Source of the DNA: a virus
Virus record (IMG/VR): IMGVR_UViG_3300024429_000008
Location: 1-53,958 of that record
DNA: 53,958 nucleotides
Strand: one strand, 5' to 3'
The notes beneath the pieces are model-generated. The model saw only the letters and a program-made list of their open reading frames with translations. It was not told the origin of the DNA and did no database searches. Shown here piece by piece: positions 1 through 6,215 of this stretch. Both the position numbers and the translations under genes were made by a program. Positions within the stretch are counted from its first letter, which is position 1. Each line of letters begins with the position of its first letter.

Positions 1-584
1 ACTTCGAGATTCTAGGGACAAGTGCCAGCACGGATGATGTCGATCATAACGCCGAGGGTGGCCTGACCATGCAAACGGATGGAGCAAACGACGATCAGAT
101 CTTCGTTCATCCTCATCAGGATGCCAATCAGAGTCCCTGGAACTACGTGACGTGGGGGACGGATCAGGAAACCCGATACGAATGTCGGGTAGAGACCCCG
201 GTTGATGTAACCACGGGCATTCACCTAGTGGTAGGCTTGAAGACCGACCTGGATATGACGCTGAACGACGCCGACCTCGTCGTGTTCAACTACAACACGG
301 ATGACTCGGACCTGACATGGGGCGTGGTCGCCAACGTGAATAGTGGGACAGCTACGGATACCGATACCGGCGTCCCCTGCACTCCCGCGACAACCTACAT
401 TTTTGTAATCAAATTCGACGCAGCCGGAGTAGCCCACTGCTACATCAATGACCAGCTGGTGGCCGAGATCGATTTTGCTGGAGAGGCGGCAGACCTAAAA
501 CCATTTGTTGGCCTACAATCCCTGTCAGCAACGACAGACGAACTGGTCCTGATCGAGCAAAAGATCGGGCGGAACTACGCATAG
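1..584 (+). CDS. LamG-like fibre/appendage paralogue, 3' part (split by window edge)
   Basis: The frame is open from base 3, with no start inside the window, and ends at the TAG at 582-584. It continues the gene that starts at 53818: overlapping the window ends by the shared AC gives an in-frame protein of about 240 residues. It aligns by eye with the two next genes (shared NAEGG, VTWGTDQE and a KFDAAGV..CYINDQLV block). The last block resembles the strand pair of LamG/concanavalin-like domains (x-Y-I-N/D-G/D-x-x-V), common in phage fibre or appendage proteins that bind glycans. That role is inferred. An internal ATG at 69 exists but is unlikely to be the start, because homology extends upstream of it. 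Confidence 0.75.
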   Translation, partial: FEILGTSASTDDVDHNAEGGLTMQTDGANDDQIFVHPHQDANQSPWNYVTWGTDQETRYECRVETPVDVTTGIHLVVGLKTDLDMTLNDADLVVFNYNTDDSDLTWGVVANVNSGTATDTDTGVPCTPATTYIFVIKFDAAGVAHCYINDQLVAEIDFAGEAADLKPFVGLQSLSATTDELVLIEQKIGRNYA

Positions 585-593
585 GAGACTGAG

Positions 594-1340
594 ATGCCAG
601 GAATAGGTACTCTACTGAGCACGGACAGACGCGAGTGGATCTGGGTTGCTGGCGAGAATGGCAAGCCCGGGGCCGTTGGGGACCTAGTGAACACCTCCGA
701 AGCGATCCGCATGATCTCCGACCACGCCGTGCAGGTCCTAGGGACGAGTGCTGTTACAGCCTGTGTCTCCAACAACGCCGAGGGTGGAGTGGATATCGTA
801 ACGGCTGGGGCTGACAACGATCAAACCATCCTAGTACCCCACGAAACTACCAATGCCTGCTTGCTACACCCCGACACGATGACTTGGGGTTCAGACCGGG
901 GCACTGAATTCGAGGTCCTGTTCAAGACTCCTTCATCCATTGCGACGATCCTCATCATGGCGGGCCTGAAGGCAGATGACAGCCCTGTGGACCTGGCCAT
1001 TACGGATGCCGATCTGGCTGTGCTGCAATTCAATACAGATGACACCGACACGAACTGGGGTTCCGTCTCAGATACCACAGCGGGATCGGACATCGACAAG
1101 GATACCGGCCATGTCGTGGCGGCCAGCACCATCTACAAGTTTGGCTGGAAGTTTGACCATAAGGGCGTGTGCCATGTATTCATCAACGACGAAGAGGTTG
1201 ACGCGATCGACTTCTCTAATGATGCAGTGGACTTCATCCCTATGATTGCCGTGCAGTCACTAGACGGAGATACCTCAGCTACACCTGCCCTGACCGTATA
1301 TGGGTGGCGGCTGTCCCGACGTTTCGGGGCTTCAGACTAA
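594..1340 (+). CDS. LamG-like fibre/appendage paralogue 2
   Basis: The product is 248 residues. ATG at 594 follows an AGGAG site. Shared blocks with the flanking paralogues are a Trp-containing N-terminal hairpin (EWIWVAGENGKPG), a helix with EAIRM, NNAEGG, then the C-terminal KFDHKGVCHVFINDEEV strand pair typical of LamG/ConA-like jelly rolls. It is probably a virion surface protein. No catalytic motif is visible. Three tandem paralogues argue for duplication and divergence of a receptor- or glycan-binding module. Confidence 0.7.
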   Translation: MPGIGTLLSTDRREWIWVAGENGKPGAVGDLVNTSEAIRMISDHAVQVLGTSAVTACVSNNAEGGVDIVTAGADNDQTILVPHETTNACLLHPDTMTWGSDRGTEFEVLFKTPSSIATILIMAGLKADDSPVDLAITDADLAVLQFNTDDTDTNWGSVSDTTAGSDIDKDTGHVVAASTIYKFGWKFDHKGVCHVFINDEEVDAIDFSNDAVDFIPMIAVQSLDGDTSATPALTVYGWRLSRRFGASD

Positions 1341-1353
1341 AGGAGAAACTATC

Positions 1354-2088
1354 GTGAGAGCCGGTACAGAAGCCTTCACTACCAAAGAAACAGGTCGCAG
1401 AGACAGGCTAAACCTGATCTGGCACCCCCAACGAGGGAAACCTGCTATTTTAGCAGATTATACCAGTGCCACCGATGCTACCCGAATGATTGCTGATCCG
1501 GACATGCTGATTGGAGGGACTAACATCGCCTCTAATACTTCAGCAGCGGCCGTTGAAGGGGGGTTGTTCTTAGCAGTAACGGCTGATGCTACCAACGCCG
1601 TGGCTATCTCCCCTCATACCCTGGCCAACAACAGCATCTGGCAGCAAGTCACCTGGGGAACGGACCAGGAAGTGGAATGGGAAGCCCTCCTCCAGTATGA
1701 TGCGGTTATGACTGATCGACTCTTCAAGTGTGGACTGTGTCTATTGCCTGCAACCGTAGACCTGGGCACGGACAACGACCAGATCGGATGGATGGCCGAG
1801 GACGACGGGGTTCTCGATGTCATCGCTTCTATCAGCAACGCCGACGTGACCATAGCCGGAGTGCAAACTGTAGTGGCTAGTCAGTACATCCACTTCGCCA
1901 TCAAGTTCGACGCTACCGGAGTCGCCCGCACTTACATTGATGGGCGTGAGGTACAAGTGAATGGGTACTACCGAGGCAACGCCGTAGATCTATTCCCCTA
2001 CGTAGCTACGCTGGAGGACACTTCCGCAGGTGCTCACCCTAAGATCAACGTCCTGGGGATGGCCATCAGCCGGGCGATTGGTACATAA
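1354..2088 (+). CDS. LamG-like fibre/appendage paralogue 3
   Basis: The GTG start at 1354 is chosen because AAGGAG lies about 9 bases upstream, right after the previous stop; in-frame codons further upstream would overlap gene 2 heavily. The product is 244 residues. It shares ATRMIADPDML, VTWGTDQEVEWE and KFDATGVARTYIDGREV with its neighbours. An exact copy of the 11-base repeat (1397-1407) is read here as G-R-R-D-R-L, aligning with a related but non-repeat sequence in paralogue 2, so the word arose by substitution and not by insertion at this site. Confidence 0.7.
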   Translation: MRAGTEAFTTKETGRRDRLNLIWHPQRGKPAILADYTSATDATRMIADPDMLIGGTNIASNTSAAAVEGGLFLAVTADATNAVAISPHTLANNSIWQQVTWGTDQEVEWEALLQYDAVMTDRLFKCGLCLLPATVDLGTDNDQIGWMAEDDGVLDVIASISNADVTIAGVQTVVASQYIHFAIKFDATGVARTYIDGREVQVNGYYRGNAVDLFPYVATLEDTSAGAHPKINVLGMAISRAIGT

Positions 2089-2099
2089 GGAGGAGAATC

Positions 2100-2504
2100 A
2101 TGGGTCTAGGTACAGTACGAGCTGGGGCCCCCGTAAAGGGGACCACCGCAGCTGATGGAACTGATGGCAGCCTCACGCTCCCTCGGATCATCCTCTTTGA
2201 TCCTCCAGTGAGGCCATGTATTGTGACAAATCATTGCACTGGGGGAGAAATCCTAGTCAAGGTCAACACTGAGTTGAGTGGTACTGTATCAGAGACCTTC
2301 TCGGCTGCAAACGGCCTCGGTCATGTCATAATCCCCCCCAACATCACCCTGGCCGACGCCGCCAAGGACCACCCCGAGGGTGGGGCCCGCTGGGCTGATG
2401 TGAGCTTCGGAGGACTAGTAGCTGTTCACTCGGTAGCGATCAGTACCGTTGGCCAAAGCGGTCACGACTTGGACGACGTATCCGTGATAGGATTCGAGCC
2501 GTGA
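2100..2504 (+). CDS. Hypothetical virion-associated protein
   Basis: The product is 134 residues; ATG at 2100 follows AAGGAGGAG. It is rich in Gly, Thr and Val with alternating hydrophobic strands, as in small phage decoration or beta-sandwich proteins. No recognisable motif. It is the last gene of the fibre block; its stop overlaps the GTG start of the next gene (GTGA). Confidence 0.65.
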   Translation: MGLGTVRAGAPVKGTTAADGTDGSLTLPRIILFDPPVRPCIVTNHCTGGEILVKVNTELSGTVSETFSAANGLGHVIIPPNITLADAAKDHPEGGARWADVSFGGLVAVHSVAISTVGQSGHDLDDVSVIGFEP

Positions 2505-2734
2505 AGCAAGTTGACTCACTCGTAGCTGCTTTGGTAGGCGGGCTTCTGATGTTCCTAGCCCTGTGGCTGACTGTCCAACCTGTCTCTGCCAAAGAGGTAC
2601 ATGAATACGTCCGCTTAACCGTCGAGCGTCGGCTTGACAACATCGAGGATGGACTGAAAGAACTACGTCAAGGCCAGGTAGAACTGCAAAAGGGACTAGC
2701 TGGAGTGGAGGCTATACTTCTTTCTACCCAGTAG
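2501..2734 (+). CDS. Small exported or membrane-anchored coiled-coil protein
   Basis: The product is 77 residues from a GTG overlapping the previous stop. Residues 8-26 are a hydrophobic segment (LVAALVGGLLMFLALWLTV) followed by QPVSA-KE, a plausible signal peptidase I site (V-S-A). The rest is a charged helix with heptad-like spacing (VERRLDNIEDGLKELRQGQVEL). The cleavage-site residues PVSA are encoded by a copy of the 11-base repeat (2579-2589). It could be a lysis or envelope accessory protein; this is not demonstrated. Confidence 0.65.
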   Translation: MKQVDSLVAALVGGLLMFLALWLTVQPVSAKEVHEYVRLTVERRLDNIEDGLKELRQGQVELQKGLAGVEAILLSTQ

Positions 2735-2754
2735 CAGAGACAGGGGGAGACAAG

Positions 2755-3060
2755 ATGTTACCCGAGTCGATCCAGATTGGAGCTCACGTCTATTCTTTGA
2801 CACTGGTAGGTCGAAAGAAGTTACAGAAGAATCACACCGCCGAGGTTGATAACGAACAGAATCAAATCCGCATTTATCAGAAGTGCACCGCTTCCCGTCG
2901 GATCGAAGTACTATTTCACGAGGTCATCCATGCCATATTGGCTGGGACGCAATTCCCCATGGAAGAAGTGACTTGTACCATCCTGGGGGAAGGTTTGACC
3001 CAGCTCATCCGAGATAATCCTGAACTAATCAAACATGTACAAGATACCCTAGCCGAATAG
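2755..3060 (+). CDS. HExxH zinc metalloprotease-like protein
   Basis: The product is 101 residues. Residues around 66-70 read HEVIH inside a helix (VLFHEVIHAIL), the zinc-binding HExxH signature seen in small ImmA/IrrE-like and related phage metallopeptidase-fold proteins. A later Glu in the helix after the signature (EVTCTILGEGL) could be the third ligand. ATG at 2755 follows GGGGGAG. The substrate is unknown. It sits between the fibre block and the accessory operon. Confidence 0.7.
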   Translation: MLPESIQIGAHVYSLTLVGRKKLQKNHTAEVDNEQNQIRIYQKCTASRRIEVLFHEVIHAILAGTQFPMEEVTCTILGEGLTQLIRDNPELIKHVQDTLAE

Positions 3061-3078
3061 GCAAGCCCAATTTACGGT
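3057..3078 (+). repeat. 22-bp direct repeat, copy 1
   Basis: An exact 22-base direct repeat of 8564-8585. It begins at the stop codon of the upstream gene and lies about 60-90 bases upstream of a sigma70-like promoter in both cases. The core is GCAAGCCCAATTTACGG. It could be an operator or activator site that co-regulates the two promoters. Confidence 0.85.
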
Positions 3079-3133
3079 AGTGTTGAGGAAAACTCCAGGT
3101 ACAAGGGCTAGGGAAAAAAACCGAAAAAAAAAC

Positions 3134-3162
3134 TTGCCTTCGGTTGACCGGCGGCATAGAAT
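3134..3162 (+). promoter_or_regulatory. Sigma70-like promoter of the ubiquitin-like operon
   Basis: TTGCCT (3134-3139), a 17-base spacer, then TAGAAT (3157-3162). Long A-tracts just upstream (3112-3132) resemble an UP element. It is placed ahead of the 3242-8536 operon. The predicted start is near 3169, inside the hairpin that follows. Confidence 0.6.
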
Positions 3163-3200
3163 TTTTCGACGACGGCCGCCTCGGAGGCGGGGTCGAAAAA
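3163..3200 (+). promoter_or_regulatory. 5'-UTR hairpin downstream of the operon promoter
   Basis: TTTTTCGAC (3163-3171) pairs with GTCGAAAAA (3192-3200), enclosing a GC-rich inner stem (CCGCC/GGCGG). It would lie at the 5' end of the mRNA from the 3134 promoter. It could act as an mRNA-stabilising hairpin or, as DNA, an operator. The promoter at 8650 has a hairpin at the equivalent place. Confidence 0.55.
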
Positions 3201-3241
3201 CTCCCAGCATTGGAAGCAAACAGCACGCACGGAGGATAATC

Positions 3242-3511
3242 ATGCAGAGACAAAGAGTGAAGGGTAGTAAGTGGATTTACTCAATGATCGTAGAGCATTT
3301 TCTCACCAAAGACATAGGGGTGTCACCCGATGGACTCGTACACTCCGATGGAAACGCCTTGTATTGTTGGGGAGTGAGCATAGCACGATGGCTAGACGGG
3401 ATACTACACGTGCGATCCCTAGAGGAATGTACCAAGAATAACGCAGTTCGGGAGGTCCGGGCTGGACTATTGGCAAGCTGCCAGGACAAGGCAGCCAACA
3501 GAAGGAGCTAG
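3242..3511 (+). CDS. Small protein leading the ubiquitin-like operon
   Basis: The product is 89 residues. ATG at 3242 is chosen for the GGAGG 6 bases upstream; frames further upstream run through the promoter. The N-terminus is basic and aromatic (MQRQRVKGSKWIYSMI), followed by a compact mixed region with two Cys (YCWG; EECTK). No family recognised. First gene of the operon, 4 bases before the beta-grasp gene, so it may be an accessory or target protein. Its start overlaps a degenerate copy of the repeat (GCAGAGACAAA). Confidence 0.7.
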   Translation: MQRQRVKGSKWIYSMIVEHFLTKDIGVSPDGLVHSDGNALYCWGVSIARWLDGILHVRSLEECTKNNAVREVRAGLLASCQDKAANRRS

Positions 3512-3515
3512 CAGT

Positions 3516-3749
3516 ATGAGCGAGGGCAACGCAATCAACATCACCATTAGGATGGGTGGGGATAGCCTGAATTTCACTTTCCCTAGAGGGACTACAATCG
3601 GGGTCCTGACGGAGGATGGGAGACTACGCGGGTCTGAAGATGCTACTGTACAAGTCAATGGGGTGCAAGCGGATGAGGACACGGTCCTCGAAGACGGGGA
3701 CTGTGTCTCGCAGACGAAAGTGCACGGCCAGCAGGGATCGGACAACTAG
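3516..3749 (+). CDS. Ubiquitin-like beta-grasp protein
   Basis: The product is 77 residues; ATG at 3516 follows AAGGAGCTAGCAGT. The pattern is that of a beta-grasp fold of the ThiS/MoaD/PRTRC-C type: an opening strand ITIRMGGDSLNFTF, a Pro-Arg-Gly-Thr-Thr turn into the helix, then VQVNGVQADEDTVLEDGDCV, the classic V-x-V-N-G … D-T-x-L-x-D-G-D-x-V motif. Downstream genes are E1-like and JAB-like, which fits a ubiquitin-like modifier. The C-terminus ends HGQQGSDN, not GG, so either the JAB protease exposes the single Gly or conjugation is atypical. A sulphur-carrier role is the alternative. Confidence 0.7.
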   Translation: MSEGNAINITIRMGGDSLNFTFPRGTTIGVLTEDGRLRGSEDATVQVNGVQADEDTVLEDGDCVSQTKVHGQQGSDN

Positions 3750-3763
3750 GTATGTTATTCGTG

Positions 3764-3819
3764 GGCAGAGACAGGGGGACCCCAGGGGATATTATGGTCC
3801 CCACCCCCCTGTCTCTGCC
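3764..3819 (+). repeat. Perfect 15-bp inverted repeat built on the 11-base word
   Basis: GGCAGAGACAGGGGG (3764-3778) and its exact complement (3805-3819) flank a 26-base loop. Both arms contain the dispersed 11-mer. It lies between the beta-grasp gene and the candidate E2 gene. No U-tract follows, so it is not a typical intrinsic terminator. It could cap or process the mRNA and so set different levels for the modifier and the enzymes. Confidence 0.85.
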
Positions 3820-3849
3820 ATTCTTGATGGGCTAGCTGGAGCAACTACC

Positions 3850-4212
3850 GTGGCAAAGTTTAAGGTTTGGCACCCGGATGGCGAAAGCCACGAGATTATG
3901 GGTGAACTCCGGATACTGACCAGTCAATGTGGACTCCACACTATATTGGCCATCCAGATGGTCCACCCAGTTACGAGTAGCGTGCCAGGTTACCAAGGGG
4001 ATCGGTGGGTCCCAGGAGTACTGTGTCCTATCAATCCTCTTTGTGTTATTGTAGACATGAAGTCAGACAAGATCTGCCACCATCCCCGCCGCCCGCTCAA
4101 CGAACAGCTTATGTCGGACCCGGCTTGGGAGTGGCTGAGGGATAATCCCACTTGGCCAAATGTGCTAGAGTTGGATTGGGAGAAAATGTGGCGTAAGGAG
4201 GATTGGGAATGA
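3850..4212 (+). CDS. Candidate E2-like conjugation protein (tentative)
   Basis: The product is 120 residues. GTG at 3850 is chosen because GGAG lies 8 bases upstream; the frame is open further upstream, but only through the inverted repeat. Features reminiscent of E2/UBC folds are a strand-rich start (FKVWHPDGESHEIMGELRIL), an HP dipeptide at residues 39-40, W53-x-P55, a Cys at 59 (GVLC), and a late R-P-L-N-x-x-L…WLRDNPTW segment like the E2 C-terminal helices. The HP-to-Cys spacing is longer than in typical E2s, so this is only a suggestion. Its position between modifier and E1 supports it. Confidence 0.4.
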   Translation: MAKFKVWHPDGESHEIMGELRILTSQCGLHTILAIQMVHPVTSSVPGYQGDRWVPGVLCPINPLCVIVDMKSDKICHHPRRPLNEQLMSDPAWEWLRDNPTWPNVLELDWEKMWRKEDWE

Positions 4213-4481
4213 GCTGTGATTGTATAAAACGTATTACCTTGCTGGTTGATCGACTCATCGAGTTGGAGGGCCGCGTAGGTATGATAGAGGCCAACTTGCG
4301 AGTAGCGGCGGAGGCTCTAGGCTTCCCGCCTTGGGATGAGGAAGTACATGGGGGAGGCTTTCCAGCGGAGGAGGATGAGGACCTTCCAGAGATAATCGGG
4401 GAAATTGGAGAGGAGTTTCCCTTTCCAGAGCTGGATGAGAATTTCCCTCCGGTGGAGGCAGAACTCGATGAAGAAAACTGA
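4209..4481 (+). CDS. Acidic coiled-coil protein in the ubiquitin-like operon
   Basis: The product is 90 residues. ATG at 4209 overlaps the upstream stop (ATGA) and follows AAGGAGG. Residues 1-35 form a Leu/Ile-rich helix with a C-x-C pair near the start (MSCDCIKRITLL). The remainder is very acidic, with repeated E/D-x-F-P motifs (EFPFPELDENFPPVE). No family recognised. Translational coupling suggests it works with the E1 and E2-like proteins, perhaps as an adaptor. Confidence 0.65.
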   Translation: MSCDCIKRITLLVDRLIELEGRVGMIEANLRVAAEALGFPPWDEEVHGGGFPAEEDEDLPEIIGEIGEEFPFPELDENFPPVEAELDEEN

Positions 4482-5190
4482 ACTGTTTGGACCAGGTTGT
4501 GAGTGGGTATTTGTGGGGTGCGGGGGGACTTTCTTTATGGCAATCCCTATATACTCCGTTTTGCTCCATAAGTACAGGCCCGGTAGCATTACGGTCATAG
4601 ACCCAGACCGTACAGAGCTGAAGAACTATGATCGACAATGGCCAGGGCGTGCCCCTGGACAGGAGAAGGCTCATCATGGCCGCGTCGCACTCGGTTGTCC
4701 AGGGGTCTCCATCGCGGAGCGATTCAATCCGAGTGATGAAGTTCTAATCGAGAGGACGGAGGGGAGACCAGTCGTAGCCATTGTGAATGTAGACAATGAC
4801 CAAGCCAGGCTAGACGTACACAGTTGGTTGGCGAGCCGGGTCAGCGATGGAGTTATGATAGATTCCGGTTGTGAAGCTGAGTACGGCCAATCTTGGGCCG
4901 GTATCTGGTTGGGTAGCAAGTGTATACACGATTGGTCGATTACTCACCCGAGTGTTGGGACGGTGGCCCCCGCAGCGGGGGGTGGATGTAGTCCACAGAC
5001 TGCTATGTCAAATCTTATGACAGCAACGTGCTCTGCCCTGATGATCGAAGAAGTAGTAAGATGGTTGCAAGCATTAGATGTAGGGATTCCACTGAGCATA
5101 CAGGAGTATGAATGGCAGATTTGGTCATCCAAGGGGGAAATTAGACTCTGGAATACTAAGATTCCTATACAGGTGGAAGGAAGTACTTGA
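4468..5190 (+). CDS. ThiF/E1-like adenylating enzyme
   Basis: The product is 240 residues from ATG 4468 (GGAGG 9 bases upstream; overlaps the previous gene). The Rossmann-type nucleotide loop VGCGGT is at residues 16-21. The strand-end acidic signature IDPD (44-47), followed by N53 and R-Q 56-57, matches the E1/ThiF/MoeB D-x-D…N…RQ motif. VDNDQAR (108-114) matches the ThiF D-N-x-x-x-R motif. A Cys at 174 in GGGCSPQ is a candidate thioester Cys, as in PRTRC-type ThiF proteins. Known family activity: ATP-dependent adenylation of a ubiquitin-like C-terminus. The partner is inferred to be the 3516 protein. Confidence 0.8.
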   Translation: MKKTELFGPGCEWVFVGCGGTFFMAIPIYSVLLHKYRPGSITVIDPDRTELKNYDRQWPGRAPGQEKAHHGRVALGCPGVSIAERFNPSDEVLIERTEGRPVVAIVNVDNDQARLDVHSWLASRVSDGVMIDSGCEAEYGQSWAGIWLGSKCIHDWSITHPSVGTVAPAAGGGCSPQTAMSNLMTATCSALMIEEVVRWLQALDVGIPLSIQEYEWQIWSSKGEIRLWNTKIPIQVEGST

Positions 5191-6215
5191 TGTTACATAC
5201 GTTAGAAGATATTTGGGAAGACCTTGAGGAGCAGCAATCCAAGCCTAGGGTAACGATGGGTTCTCCTCTCGGCGAGGAGCAACCACTCCTTGAATGGAAG
5301 GATTTAGAGAAGTACACCACGGATGAGAAAACCGACCTGACCATAGGCAGGGACAATCGAGTGTACGGAATACGGGGGGATGTTGTACAGTGTTGGGCTC
5401 CATTAGCACCTACGGGACCAGAGCAGGTATATCTGGATTGTGTCCGATGGGGGAATGCACCTCCCCTAGAACACCTGGCCCATCTGTTTGAACATTTCTT
5501 CCAGAAGTATGATCAAGAAGTGATTATGCTAGTCGGCCAGAAATTGAATGGATCAGAGTGGCTGTACTTTGTACCTCCCCAAGTGGGGACGGGGGGAGGG
5601 GTGAAGTGGGATATCCGGGGGGAGGCTGCAAAAGAATTCACTGGCTTGGCTGTATGGATAGGAACGATCCATAGCCACCCTGGAAATTGCACCAGCCCCA
5701 GTACAGTAGACGTTAGCGAGTGGGCTGATCCCTTATGCTCTGGTATCCACATGATACTAGGGAACGATGGGAGTTATACTTATCATGGAGCCATCGTCGG
5801 GAAAACATTCCCCCTGAAGAGCGGGACTCTAGAAGGGGTTATGCCAGCACCGGTATGGTGGCGACAAAGTGGTGGGCGTAGCTTGGGAGAGTTGCTGCGG
5901 ACTCCACCCCCACTACCGCCTCCAACGCCCACTGTTAAGACGGTGGATACGACCGCGAGGCCCTTTCCCCGACTCCTAAGAGACGAGATCCCTCACCAGA
6001 TTACTCAAGACGAACCCGGACTCCCACCCGACTCCTATTCGTCCCTCGCCTGCGACCGGGATGACCTGGATGATTTACGGATCGTGTTCTCCGGGAATGC
6101 GGTTTGGATTATGACCTCTCTGGAATGCAGCGTTTGGATGAGTGAAAATCCCAGCCTCAGCTCCGAGGTAGAGATTCGGACGCTGCGGATTCCCAACGGA
6201 GGAGAGCCATCGTGA
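5190..6215 (+). CDS. JAB/JAMM (MPN) metalloprotease, putative deconjugase
   Basis: The product is 341 residues from ATG 5190, overlapping the E1 stop and preceded by GGAAGG. The JAMM zinc motif is exact: H161-S-H163, seven residues, S171-T-V-D174 (H-x-H-x7-S-x-x-D), following a strand-helix stretch with a candidate catalytic Glu. Known family role: isopeptidase or processing protease acting on ubiquitin-like tails. The N-terminal ~100 residues and a Pro-rich C-terminal region (residues ~235-265) are extensions of unknown function. No NlpC/P60 domain is attached, unlike tail-assembly JAB proteins. Confidence 0.82.
   Translation: MLHTLEDIWEDLEEQQSKPRVTMGSPLGEEQPLLEWKDLEKYTTDEKTDLTIGRDNRVYGIRGDVVQCWAPLAPTGPEQVYLDCVRWGNAPPLEHLAHLFEHFFQKYDQEVIMLVGQKLNGSEWLYFVPPQVGTGGGVKWDIRGEAAKEFTGLAVWIGTIHSHPGNCTSPSTVDVSEWADPLCSGIHMILGNDGSYTYHGAIVGKTFPLKSGTLEGVMPAPVWWRQSGGRSLGELLRTPPPLPPPTPTVKTVDTTARPFPRLLRDEIPHQITQDEPGLPPDSYSSLACDRDDLDDLRIVFSGNAVWIMTSLECSVWMSENPSLSSEVEIRTLRIPNGGEPS

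Noticed and set aside
3616-3849. Upstream extension of the candidate E2 reading frame to 3616.
   Set aside because: It overlaps the beta-grasp gene and the inverted repeat, with a low-quality basic sequence; GTG 3850 has a good ribosome site.
5190-6215. JAB protein as a tail-assembly (lambda K-like) peptidase.
   Set aside because: No NlpC/P60 domain, no tail-tip genes nearby, and it is coupled to an E1-like gene and a beta-grasp gene.
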